Source: Butyrivibrio sp. NC2007 (GTDB lineage: Bacteria; Bacillota; Clostridia; Lachnospirales; Lachnospiraceae). From it: 64,000 bases of DNA. Shown here piece by piece: positions 1 to 9,435 of this stretch. The translations under genes were made by a program, and so were the position numbers. The notes under the pieces were generated by a model that made no database searches, had not been told where the DNA came from, and saw only the letters and a program-made list of their open reading frames with translations. The stretch lies in assembly GCF_000421405.1 (NCBI RefSeq), contig NZ_ATWY01000003.1:186001-250000 (forward strand), in the 5' to 3' direction. Position 1 is the first letter of the stretch. The number at the start of each line of letters is the position of its first letter.

Positions 1-1128
1 ATCCTGTGGCTTGGCTGGTACGGATTTAACGGCGCAGCATGTACAACCGTAGAGCAGCTCGGAAGCGTATTCGTAACAACAACAATTGCTCCTGCACTTG
101 CAACAGTAACCTGTATGGTATTTACCTGGGTTAAATACGGTAAGCCCGATGTTTCAATGTGTCTGAACGCTTCACTGGCAGGTCTTGTAGCCATCACAGC
201 TCCCTGTGATGTAACAGATGCTTTTGGCGCAATCGTGATCGGTATCGTAGCAGGCCTTCTTGTTTGCTTCGGTGTTTGGTTCCTTGATTACAAGCTTCAT
301 GTTGATGATCCTGTCGGAGCTGTTTCGGTACATTGCCTCAACGGTATTTGGGGAACACTTGCAGTAGGTCTTTTTGCTACAAATTCAGCTCCCGGCTATT
401 CAATAGCTGATGCAGCAGGTAACGAAATGGTAGGTCTTTTCTACGGCGGCGGACTTAAGCTCCTTGGAATCCAGTTCGTAGGAATGTTCTCTACAGCAGC
501 CTGGACAGTTATTACTATTACAATCACATTCTTCTTAATTAAAGCCGTTATGGGACTTCGTGTAACAGAGGAAGAAGAGATTCTCGGACTTGACTCAACA
601 GAGCATGGTCTTGCGTCTGCTTATTCCGGATTTGCCATCATGGATGTTTCAAACACTCTGAACATGAGCGTAAACGAGAACACAGATCTTGGTGTAAGCG
701 AGTACGACAATGCTTCACAGGTACAGAAGGATGCAGCTGTAAAGGTTGTTACAGCACCGGTTCCTAATACATCAGGAATCCACAAGGTTGTTATCATTGC
801 TAAACTCTCACGCTACGACAAGCTCCGCAAGGCTATGAATGCTCTGGGCGTAACCGGAATGACAGTTACACAGGTTATGGGCTGCGGTGTTCAGAAGGGC
901 TCCGGTGAGATGTACCGTGGAGTTGAGATGGATGCAACACTCCTTCCTAAGATCAAGCTGGAAGTAGTAGTTAGCAAGATCCCTGTTGAAGATGTTATTG
1001 AAGCAGCCAAGAGAACTCTTTACACAGGCCATATCGGAGACGGAAAGATCTTCGTTTACAGTCTCGACAACGTAGTCAAGATCCGCACCGGAGAAGAGGG
1101 TGCAGCAGCTTTGGCTGACGTTGAGTAA
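1..1128 (+). CDS. amtB: Ammonium transporter fused to a C-terminal PII (GlnK-like) domain, 5' partial
   Basis: The reading frame is open from base 1 and begins with the Amt motif ILWLGWYGFNGA, so the N-terminal half lies outside the window. The visible part covers the last Amt membrane helices; His111 in VHCLNGIWG matches the second His of the twin-His pore. Residues 261-375 are a complete PII domain with a T-loop (GCGVQKGSGEMYRG) and the B-loop TGHIGDGKIFV. Amt imports ammonium through the cytoplasmic membrane, and PII normally gates it in response to 2-oxoglutarate and ATP/ADP; here sensor and channel are one chain. The T-loop position equal to E. coli GlnB Tyr51 is Met310, while the Tyr46 equivalent (Tyr305) is kept, so uridylylation at the classical site is not possible. 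It is the first visible gene of the nitrogen operon, 27 bp before asnB. Confidence 0.95.
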   Translation: MLWLGWYGFNGAACTTVEQLGSVFVTTTIAPALATVTCMVFTWVKYGKPDVSMCLNASLAGLVAITAPCDVTDAFGAIVIGIVAGLLVCFGVWFLDYKLHVDDPVGAVSVHCLNGIWGTLAVGLFATNSAPGYSIADAAGNEMVGLFYGGGLKLLGIQFVGMFSTAAWTVITITITFFLIKAVMGLRVTEEEEILGLDSTEHGLASAYSGFAIMDVSNTLNMSVNENTDLGVSEYDNASQVQKDAAVKVVTAPVPNTSGIHKVVIIAKLSRYDKLRKAMNALGVTGMTVTQVMGCGVQKGSGEMYRGVEMDATLLPKIKLEVVVSKIPVEDVIEAAKRTLYTGHIGDGKIFVYSLDNVVKIRTGEEGAAALADVE

Positions 1129-1155
1129 ATAGGAACATTTAGGAGGATTTGAAGT

Positions 1156-2739
1156 ATGTGCGCAATACTGACATACGCAAGAGCAGATGTATCAAAGGAT
1201 TTCTTTGAAGAGATCCTGGAAAAGACAACTTCCAGAGGCCCGGATATGACAAGGACCCTGCAGACAAACAAGGGCTATATGGGATTTAACAGACTATCGA
1301 TCATGGGACTTACAGAGAGCGGAATGCAGCCCTTTACCCTGAATGGTAACGCAGTAGTTTGTAACGGCGAATTGTACGGGTTTACTTTCCTTAAGAATTA
1401 TCTGGTGTCTTTGGGATACAGCTTTAAGAGTGACAGTGATTGCGAGATACTTCTTCCTCTTTATGAGAGGCTTGGAACCAAGATGTTCAGCCTTCTGGAT
1501 GCAGAATTTGCCTGTGTCATTTATGACAGCAAAAAGAATGACTTCGTGGCAGCGAGGGATCCGATAGGAATCAGGCCGCTTTACTACGGCTACGACGACG
1601 AAGGATATATCCTTTTCGCTTCAGAACCCAAGAACTTAACTGATGTCTGCAAGTGCATTAAGCCCTTCCCTCCGGGACATTACTACGAGGATGGCAGATT
1701 TATCTGCTACAGGGACATGACCGAGGATAAAGAACTAAAGACAGATGATCTTCAGACTATCACGGAAAACATCCATGACAAGCTGATCCGCGGTATCAAA
1801 AAGAGGCTCAGCGCAGATGCACCGGTTGGGTTTCTGCTCTCGGGAGGACTTGACTCCTCCCTGGTATGCGGAGTTGCAGCAAGTCTCTCAGATAAACCAA
1901 TCGAGACTTTTGCAATCGGCATGGACATAGATGCCATAGACCTCAAGTACGCAAGAGAAGTTGCAGAGTACATCCACAGCAATCACCATGAGGTGATCAT
2001 CACAAAAGAGGATGTAATAAATGCCGTAGAACCTGTGATCCATGCTCTTGGAACCTATGATATCACCACAGTCAGGGCTTCCATCGGAATGTACCTTCTG
2101 TGTAAATGGATCCACGAAAACACAGATATCAAGGTAATCCTTACAGGAGAGATTTCAGACGAACTCTTTGGTTACAAGTACACGGATTTTGCTCCAAGCG
2201 CCGAAGCCTTCCAGGAAGAGGCTAAAAAGCGCGTCAGAGAGCTTCACATGTACGACGTACTAAGGGCTGACAGATGCATAAGCGTCAACTCTTTAGAGGC
2301 AAGAGTTCCTTTCGGAGATCTGGACTTTGTAGATTACGTAATGAGCATTGACCCTCAAAAGAAGCTAAATACCTACGGAATCGGAAAATTTCTTTTGCGA
2401 AAAGCCTTTGAAAAAGATGAATTCATTCCAAGGTCGATCCTGATGAGAGAAAAAGCAGCTTTCTCCGATGCAGTCGGACATTCCCTCAGAGATGACCTCA
2501 TGGAATATGCAGATAATACATATACTTACGCAGAGTATGAGACTAAGAGAAAAGCCTATACTCATGCGACACCATTTACAAAAGAGTCTCTCCTTTACAG
2601 AGAGATATTTGAGAAATACTACGAAGGCCAGTCACACATGGTTGTAGATTTCTGGATGCCAAACAAATCCTGGAAAGGATGTAATGTTAACGATCCATCC
2701 GCAAGAGTGCTGTCAAATTATGGCGCCAGCGGAGAGTAA
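1156..2739 (+). CDS. asnB: Asparagine synthetase (glutamine-hydrolysing)
   Basis: The 527-residue protein begins MCAIL, so Cys2 becomes the N-terminal nucleophile of the class II glutaminase domain (about residues 2-190; PIGIRPLYYG and CNGELYG visible). The C-terminal synthetase domain has the ATP-pyrophosphatase P-loop LSGGLDSS and the conserved TGEISDELFGY and EARVPFGD segments. It makes asparagine from aspartate, ATP and glutamine in the cytoplasm. AGGAGG lies 9 bases before the ATG. Its place between the ammonium channel and glutamine synthetase fits joint expression with nitrogen assimilation. The length is that of the short bacterial AsnB type, and nothing in it looks broken. Confidence 0.95.
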   Translation: MCAILTYARADVSKDFFEEILEKTTSRGPDMTRTLQTNKGYMGFNRLSIMGLTESGMQPFTLNGNAVVCNGELYGFTFLKNYLVSLGYSFKSDSDCEILLPLYERLGTKMFSLLDAEFACVIYDSKKNDFVAARDPIGIRPLYYGYDDEGYILFASEPKNLTDVCKCIKPFPPGHYYEDGRFICYRDMTEDKELKTDDLQTITENIHDKLIRGIKKRLSADAPVGFLLSGGLDSSLVCGVAASLSDKPIETFAIGMDIDAIDLKYAREVAEYIHSNHHEVIITKEDVINAVEPVIHALGTYDITTVRASIGMYLLCKWIHENTDIKVILTGEISDELFGYKYTDFAPSAEAFQEEAKKRVRELHMYDVLRADRCISVNSLEARVPFGDLDFVDYVMSIDPQKKLNTYGIGKFLLRKAFEKDEFIPRSILMREKAAFSDAVGHSLRDDLMEYADNTYTYAEYETKRKAYTHATPFTKESLLYREIFEKYYEGQSHMVVDFWMPNKSWKGCNVNDPSARVLSNYGASGE

Positions 2740-2760
2740 ATAAAAACGGAGGATAAGAAA

Positions 2761-4869
2761 ATGGTAGAAGCGGGAAAACTTACAGAAGAATTTGGTTGTC
2801 TGGTCTTTAACGACAGAGTCATGAAGCAGCGCCTTCCAAAGGATATCTACAAGGCTGTTCACAAGACTATTGAGCAAGGTACACACCTTGAGCTGGATGT
2901 AGCAAATACGGTTGCTGCAGTCATGAAGGAATGGGCTGTTGAGAACGGAGCCACACACTTTACACACTGGTTCCAGCCTATGACAGGTCTTACAGCAGAG
3001 AAGCACGACAGCTTCATTTCACCAACTGATGACGGCTCGGTGATCATGGAGTTCTCAGGAAAAGAGCTTGTAAAGGGTGAACCTGATGCATCAAGCTTCC
3101 CTTCGGGAGGTCTTCGCGCAACCTTTGAGGCAAGAGGCTACACAGCCTGGGATCCTTCATCACCTGCATTTATTAAGGACGGATCCCTCTACATTCCTAC
3201 AGCATTCTGCTCATACGGCGGAGAAGCCCTTGATAAAAAGACACCTCTTCTTCGTTCAATGGAGGCTCTTTCAGGGGAAGCTGTCAAGATGCTTCACCTT
3301 CTTGGATATGAGGATGTTAAGAGAGTAAATACAACAATCGGTTCAGAGCAGGAGTACTTCCTGATCGATAAGGACTACTACAAGAAGAGAAAAGACCTTC
3401 TGTTCACCGGAAGGACACTTATCGGCGCACCGGCTACCAAGGGCCAGGAGATGGAAGATCACTACTTTGGTGTAATTAAGCCCAAGGTATCAGCTTACAT
3501 GCATGATCTTGACGAGGAGCTCTGGAAGCTTGGAATTCCTGCAAAGACCAAGCACAACGAGGTTGCTCCTTCGCAGCACGAGCTGGCGCCTGTATTTGAG
3601 ACAGCAAACATCGCTGTAGATCACAACCAGCTCACTATGGAGGTTATGAAGAAGGTCGCAGACAAGCACAACTACGCATGTCTTCTTCATGAGAAGCCCT
3701 TCGAGGGAATCAACGGATCAGGAAAACATAACAACTGGTCTGTTTGCACAGATACAGGAATGAACCTTCTTGATCCCGGCAAAAAGCCCGGTGAGAACAT
3801 TCCTTTCCTGGTATTCCTCATGGCAGTTATCGCAGCAGTTGATGAGTATGCACCGATCCTGAGACTCTCCGTAGCATCTGCAGGAAATGACCACAGACTC
3901 GGCGGAAACGAGGCACCACCTGCCATCATTTCAATTTTCGTCGGCGATGAGCTCGCAGGAGTACTTAAGAGTGTTGAGGAAGGCACAGCCTATGAGAGCC
4001 AGGGCAAGGTTCAGATGGCCATGGGAGCTACCGTTCTTCCGCACTTTACAAAGGACAACACAGACAGAAACAGAACATCACCTTTTGCTTTTACAGGCAA
4101 CAAGTTCGAGTTCAGAATGCCCGGTTCAGCAGTTTCAGTAGCTAACGCAAACATCGTCCTCAACACAGCAGTTGCAGAGGAGATTGCCAAGATCTATGCA
4201 AAGCTTGAAGGAACACCTGCTGATGCTCTTAAAGAGAAGGTAATGGAGGTACTTAAGGAAGTGCTTTCAGCTCATAAGAAAGTTCTTTTCAACGGAAACG
4301 GATACACAGAGGAATGGGTCGCTGAGGCTGAAAAGAGAGGTCTTGCGAACCTCAAGTCACTTCCCGATGCAATGCCTTACTGGATCTCGGATGAGTCAAT
4401 CGAGCTCTTTACAAAGCACGGAATCTTCACCAAGGAAGAGATCCACTCAAGATATGACATTCTTCTTGAGAACTACTCAAAGTCAATTCACATCGAGTCC
4501 CTGACAATGCAGGAGATGGTGAGAAAAGACCTGACAGAAGGAATCATCGCTTATGAGAAGGACCTTACAAAAGAGGTGATCCAGAAAAAGAGTGTTCTTG
4601 AGGGCGCAGCGTGTGAGCTGGAATGCGGACTTTTAAAGACCCTGGATGGAGCATCCGCAGGAATCAGCGGAGCGCTCAAGAAACTCTATGAGGACACCAA
4701 GAAAGCAGAAGGCATGGATGATCTTCTGGGACAGGCAAGCTTTTACCAGGAGACAATCCTTAAGGATATGGATGAGCTTAGAAAATATGCGGATGAAGCT
4801 GAGGCCGTTATCCCTGATGAATACTTAAGCTACCCTACATACGGCCAGATGCTCTTTTCACTTAGATAA
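2761..4869 (+). CDS. glnN: Type III glutamine synthetase (GlnN)
   Basis: At 702 residues this has the size of a GSIII rather than the roughly 440-470 residues of GSI. GSIII-type segments are visible: GSGKHNNWSVCTDTG, DHRLGGNEAPPAI and NRTSPFAFTGNKFEFR. The N-terminal part has the SFPSGGLRATFEARGYTAWD segment typical of this class, and the C-terminal 200 residues are helical. It condenses ammonium and glutamate to glutamine with ATP in the cytoplasm. It starts 21 bp after asnB behind a GGAGG-type site and is followed after 35 bp by gltB, so the GS-GOGAT pair is transcribed together. A second, very different GS lies later in the same operon. Confidence 0.96.
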   Translation: MVEAGKLTEEFGCLVFNDRVMKQRLPKDIYKAVHKTIEQGTHLELDVANTVAAVMKEWAVENGATHFTHWFQPMTGLTAEKHDSFISPTDDGSVIMEFSGKELVKGEPDASSFPSGGLRATFEARGYTAWDPSSPAFIKDGSLYIPTAFCSYGGEALDKKTPLLRSMEALSGEAVKMLHLLGYEDVKRVNTTIGSEQEYFLIDKDYYKKRKDLLFTGRTLIGAPATKGQEMEDHYFGVIKPKVSAYMHDLDEELWKLGIPAKTKHNEVAPSQHELAPVFETANIAVDHNQLTMEVMKKVADKHNYACLLHEKPFEGINGSGKHNNWSVCTDTGMNLLDPGKKPGENIPFLVFLMAVIAAVDEYAPILRLSVASAGNDHRLGGNEAPPAIISIFVGDELAGVLKSVEEGTAYESQGKVQMAMGATVLPHFTKDNTDRNRTSPFAFTGNKFEFRMPGSAVSVANANIVLNTAVAEEIAKIYAKLEGTPADALKEKVMEVLKEVLSAHKKVLFNGNGYTEEWVAEAEKRGLANLKSLPDAMPYWISDESIELFTKHGIFTKEEIHSRYDILLENYSKSIHIESLTMQEMVRKDLTEGIIAYEKDLTKEVIQKKSVLEGAACELECGLLKTLDGASAGISGALKKLYEDTKKAEGMDDLLGQASFYQETILKDMDELRKYADEAEAVIPDEYLSYPTYGQMLFSLR

Positions 4870-4904
4870 AAAGACATAAAGAATACGATAGAGGTATAAA
4901 AGCA

Positions 4905-7900
4905 ATGGAAAACTGGATGAACGAACATGATGCATGCGGAATAGGAGCGGTGATAAATATAAACGGAAAGCCTGATAACAAGGTGCTTGACGATGCCCTT
5001 TCCATCGTAGAAAAGCTTGAGCACAGAGCAGGAAAAGATGCCAGCGGAAAAGTCGGCGACGGCGTGGGAATTCTAGTTCAGATATCTCACAAGTTCTTTT
5101 CAAAAGAAGCCAAAAAGCTCGGGTTTAAGATTGGAGGCGCAGGGGACTACGGTATAGGAATGTTTTTCCTGCCGCAGGATTCCATGAAGCGCATGTTCGC
5201 AAAGCGAATGCTTGAAGTCATTGCAGAAAAAGAAAACCTTAAGGTCATCGGATGGAGGGATGTGGAAACACATCCCGAAATCCTTGGTGAGGTGGCAAGA
5301 AACTGCATGCCACACATCAGCCAGTGCTTCATTGAGAGGCCATCCGATGTGGAGAAGGGAATAGAGTTTGATAGAAAGTTATACTGCCTCAGAAGAGAGT
5401 ACGAGAAATCTTCTGAGGATACTTATATTTGCTCATTTTCATCCAGAACCATTGTCTATAAAGGAATGTTTTTGGTGGGACAGCTCCGCAATTTCTACGA
5501 GGATCTGTTATCACCTGATTACCAGAGCGCTATCGCGCTGGTGCACAGCAGATTTTCCACTAATACCACACCTTCCTGGCAGAGGGCGCATCCATATCGC
5601 ATGATCGCACACAACGGTGAGATCAATACCATAAAGGGTAACAGTGACAGGATGCTGGCCCGTGAGGAGACCATGTCGTCAGATGTATTTAAGGAGGAGC
5701 TTTCCAAGGTCTATCCCGTCATTGCATCCTCCGGATCTGATTCAGCCATGCTTGATAACACCTTGGAGTTCCTGTACATGAACGGCATGGATCTCCCTCT
5801 CGCCATGATGATCACAATACCTGAGCCCTGGAAGCACAACGATTTCATGTCTCAGGACAGAAAAGATTTTTATCACTACTACGCAACAATGATGGAGCCC
5901 TGGGACGGACCGGCTGCAGTTCTTTTCACGGACGGTGAGCTCTTTGGAGCAACGCTGGATCGTAACGGACTCAGACCATCAAGATATTATGTGACCAAGG
6001 ATGGAAGACTGATTCTTGCATCCGAAGTTGGCGTTTTGGATATCCCGGAGGAGAATATCCTTGAGAAATCAAGGCTTTCACCGGGACACATGCTACTGGT
6101 CAATACAAAAGAAGGACGCATAATCTCCGACAAGGAGTGTAAGGACAGATATTCACTGGCAAAGCCCTATGGCGAGTGGCTCGACAGATATCTTCTGCAC
6201 CTTAACAAGCTGTCGGTTCCAAATAAAAAGATACCTACCCATACCCAAGAGATGAGAGACAAGCTCTACAAGGTATTCGGGTATTCCTACGAGGACGTCA
6301 AACAGCAGATAATGCCAATGGCTACAAATGGCATAGAATCTACTGTTTCCATGGGAACTGACGTCCCTCTTGCCATGCTTTCAAAGCATCATCAGATGCT
6401 GTTTTGCTATTTCAAACAGCTCTTTGCCCAGGTTACTAATCCGCCAATCGACTCGCTTCGCGAGAAGGTAGTCACCGATACCACAGTTTATATCGGCTCT
6501 GACGGGAATCTCCTTGGGGAAAAGAGCGACAACTGCCGTGTTCTTGAGGTTAACAACCCGATCCTTACGGGCGTTGATCTCATGAAGATCGAAGCTCTGG
6601 ATCAGCCGGGCTTTCATGTAAAAAAGATATCCCTTCTGTATTACAAGAACACTCCTATGGAGAGAGCTCTGGACCAGCTGAACATCTCAGTGGACAGGGC
6701 TACTGCAGAGGGCGTTAACATCATCGTTCTCTCAGACAGGGGTGTTGATGAAAACCACATGCCTATCCCTTCGCTCCTGGCTGTATCCAGCGTCGAGCAG
6801 CACCTGGTAAGGACCAAGCAGCGCACGGCAGTATCCCTTATTCTCGAGAGCGGAGAGCCGAGGGACGTCCATCAGATCGCAACACTTCTCGGTTTTGGTG
6901 CCCGTGCTATCCATCCGTATCTGGCTCATGAGTGCATCGCAGAGCTCATAGATATCGGAATCCTTGATAAGGATTATCACACAGCAATAGCTGACTACAA
7001 CAAGGCGCTCCTGGGCGGAGTTGTTAAGATTGCAGCCAAGATGGGCATCTCAACCCTCCAGTCCTATCAGTCCGCCAAGATATTTGAGGCCATCGGCCTG
7101 TCAAAAGAGTTTGTTGATAAGTATTTCACCGGAACCACCAGCAGAGTGGGCGGAATCGGCATAAACGAGATCGGTGAGGATGTTGAGCTTCGTCACAACA
7201 AGGCCTTCGATCCCCTGGGACTTGCCACCGACACAAGCCTTGATTCCTTTGGATTCCACGGTCTTCGCAGCGGAAAAGACATGGAAGACCACATGTATAA
7301 TCCAAAGACCATAGTTACTCTTCAGAGAGCTGTAAGGGAAGGGGACTACGAGAGATTTAAGGAATATACACAGCTTGTTGATGATGAGGACAGGCCACAT
7401 ACTCTGAGAGCTCTTTTATCCTTCGTTCCTGCAGGAGAGAAGGTGCCTCTTGAAGAGGTTGAGCCTGCTGAGGAGATCGTAAAACGCTTCCAGACGGGAG
7501 CTATGTCCTACGGTTCGCTTTCCAAGGAAGCCCATGAGACTCTTGCTACAGCCATGAACAGGCTTGGCGGAAAGAGTAACACCGGCGAAGGTGGAGAGGA
7601 TATCGCAAGATTCGGAACAGAGAGAAACAGCGCAGTTAAGCAGGTTGCATCCGGAAGATTCGGCGTTACCAGCAGATATCTTCAGAGTGCAAAAGAGATA
7701 CAGATAAAGATGGCACAGGGTGCAAAACCCGGTGAAGGCGGACATCTTCCGGGCAAAAAGGTTTACCCATGGGTTGCAAGTACACGTTTCTCAACCCCGG
7801 GCGTAGCCCTTATTTCACCGCCGCCTCACCATGACATCTACTCAATTGAGGACCTGGCACAGCTTATCTATGACCTTAAGAATGCCAACGACAAGGCAAG

Positions 7901-9404
7901 GATATCAGTAAAGCTGGTATCTGAGGCAGGTGTAGGTACCATCGCTTCAGGTGTTGCCAAGGCAGGAGCTCAGGTAATCCTGATCTCAGGCTACGATGGC
8001 GGAACAGGAGCAGCTCCATCGTCCTCTGTTCATCACGCAGGACTTCCCTGGGAGCTGGGAGTCAGTGAAGCTCATCAGTCTCTTCTGCATAACGGCCTTA
8101 GAAGCCGCGTAGTCCTTGAGACTGACGGTAAGCTCATGACAGGACGAGATGTTGCCATAGCAGCGCTTCTCGGAGCTGAGGAATTCGGATTCGCCACAGC
8201 GCCCCTTGTATGCATGGGCTGCATGATGATGCGTGTCTGCTCCAAGGATACATGCCCTGTGGGCATCGCAACCCAGAATGAGGAGCTCAGAAAGAGATTT
8301 AAGGGAAAACCCGAGCATGTCATGAACTTCATGCTCTTTGTAGCAAGGCAGCTTCGTGAGATCATGAGCGAGCTTGGCTTTAGAACTATCGAGGAGATGG
8401 TGGGAAGAACTGACTGCCTCAAGATGAGGACCATTCCGAATGCGCGCTGCAAGGATGCTGCGGACCTCTCAAGAATCCTTGATACAAGCTATGTGGGACA
8501 GGCCAAGAACCACTTTGATCCCAAGGATGTATATGATTTTGGTCTGGAAAAGACACTTGATCATAAGGCTCTTTTACCTGCATACGAGAAGTTTAAGAAA
8601 AAACCAGATACAAAGATGAGTGTAAAAGTGGATATTACCAGCACGGACAGAAGCTTTGGAACACTGCTTGGAAGCAGGGTAACGGAGGATTTTGCAGATT
8701 CACTTGCTGATGATTCCATCACTGTTGAGGCAACAGGAGGCGGCGGACAGTCATTTGGCGCATTCCTTCCAAAGGGAATAACGCTTAGGCTCTCAGGCGA
8801 TGCCAACGATGGCTTCGGAAAGGGATTATCCGGCGGAAAGGTCATCGTTGCACCTCCTAAGGAAGCTACTTATAAGGCTCACGAGAACATCATCATCGGT
8901 AATGTTGCACTTTACGGCGCAACAGCAGGAAAAGCCTATGTTTGCGGAATAGCAGGAGAGAGGTTCTGTGTCAGAAATTCCGGTGCGCTGGCAGTTTCAG
9001 AGGGCTGCGGAGACCACGGCCTTGAGTATATGACCGGCGGAAGAGCAGTTATCCTTGGTATGACAGGCAAGAACTTTGCAGCGGGAATGAGCGGCGGAAT
9101 CGCCTATGTTCTCGATAAGGAGCATACTCTTTACCTTCGCATGAACAAGGACATGGCAAGCCTTACCGAGCTCACAGAGAAATACGATATCGCTGAGCTT
9201 CAGACAATCCTTGAGGATTATGTAAAAGAGACAGGTTCACAGTTCGGAAAAGAGATCCTGGAAAACTTTGATAAATACATCCCTGATTTCAAGAAGATCG
9301 TGCCAAACGATTATCACCGTATGCTGTCGGCAATCAGCAAGTTTGAAGAACAGGGAATAGACCATGAAACCGCTGTATTAGAGGCTTTCAAGGAATTGGC
9401 ATAA
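4905..9404 (+). CDS. gltB: Glutamate synthase (NADPH) large subunit
   Basis: The 1499-residue protein has the full GltB domain order. A propeptide of ten residues precedes Cys11 (EHDACGIG), the nucleophile freed by cleavage. The class II glutaminase domain spans about 11-420, followed by the central domain and the FMN-binding synthase domain. The 3Fe-4S cysteines are in GCMMMRVCSKDTCPVGIATQ. The C-terminal GXGXG beta-helix domain starts near residue 1250. It transfers the glutamine amide to 2-oxoglutarate, giving two glutamates, with electrons from GltD. A weak ribosome site lies upstream, the gene is 35 bp after glnN and 31 bp before gltD, and it is intact. Confidence 0.97.
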   Translation: MENWMNEHDACGIGAVININGKPDNKVLDDALSIVEKLEHRAGKDASGKVGDGVGILVQISHKFFSKEAKKLGFKIGGAGDYGIGMFFLPQDSMKRMFAKRMLEVIAEKENLKVIGWRDVETHPEILGEVARNCMPHISQCFIERPSDVEKGIEFDRKLYCLRREYEKSSEDTYICSFSSRTIVYKGMFLVGQLRNFYEDLLSPDYQSAIALVHSRFSTNTTPSWQRAHPYRMIAHNGEINTIKGNSDRMLAREETMSSDVFKEELSKVYPVIASSGSDSAMLDNTLEFLYMNGMDLPLAMMITIPEPWKHNDFMSQDRKDFYHYYATMMEPWDGPAAVLFTDGELFGATLDRNGLRPSRYYVTKDGRLILASEVGVLDIPEENILEKSRLSPGHMLLVNTKEGRIISDKECKDRYSLAKPYGEWLDRYLLHLNKLSVPNKKIPTHTQEMRDKLYKVFGYSYEDVKQQIMPMATNGIESTVSMGTDVPLAMLSKHHQMLFCYFKQLFAQVTNPPIDSLREKVVTDTTVYIGSDGNLLGEKSDNCRVLEVNNPILTGVDLMKIEALDQPGFHVKKISLLYYKNTPMERALDQLNISVDRATAEGVNIIVLSDRGVDENHMPIPSLLAVSSVEQHLVRTKQRTAVSLILESGEPRDVHQIATLLGFGARAIHPYLAHECIAELIDIGILDKDYHTAIADYNKALLGGVVKIAAKMGISTLQSYQSAKIFEAIGLSKEFVDKYFTGTTSRVGGIGINEIGEDVELRHNKAFDPLGLATDTSLDSFGFHGLRSGKDMEDHMYNPKTIVTLQRAVREGDYERFKEYTQLVDDEDRPHTLRALLSFVPAGEKVPLEEVEPAEEIVKRFQTGAMSYGSLSKEAHETLATAMNRLGGKSNTGEGGEDIARFGTERNSAVKQVASGRFGVTSRYLQSAKEIQIKMAQGAKPGEGGHLPGKKVYPWVASTRFSTPGVALISPPPHHDIYSIEDLAQLIYDLKNANDKARISVKLVSEAGVGTIASGVAKAGAQVILISGYDGGTGAAPSSSVHHAGLPWELGVSEAHQSLLHNGLRSRVVLETDGKLMTGRDVAIAALLGAEEFGFATAPLVCMGCMMMRVCSKDTCPVGIATQNEELRKRFKGKPEHVMNFMLFVARQLREIMSELGFRTIEEMVGRTDCLKMRTIPNARCKDAADLSRILDTSYVGQAKNHFDPKDVYDFGLEKTLDHKALLPAYEKFKKKPDTKMSVKVDITSTDRSFGTLLGSRVTEDFADSLADDSITVEATGGGGQSFGAFLPKGITLRLSGDANDGFGKGLSGGKVIVAPPKEATYKAHENIIIGNVALYGATAGKAYVCGIAGERFCVRNSGALAVSEGCGDHGLEYMTGGRAVILGMTGKNFAAGMSGGIAYVLDKEHTLYLRMNKDMASLTELTEKYDIAELQTILEDYVKETGSQFGKEILENFDKYIPDFKKIVPNDYHRMLSAISKFEEQGIDHETAVLEAFKELA

Positions 9405-9435
9405 CAAATGTTATCAATAATGGGAGAAGTTTAAG

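Noticed and set aside
4830-5103. Antisense frames across the glnN-gltB junction
   Set aside because: They overlap two intact conserved genes and the products show no recognisable feature.
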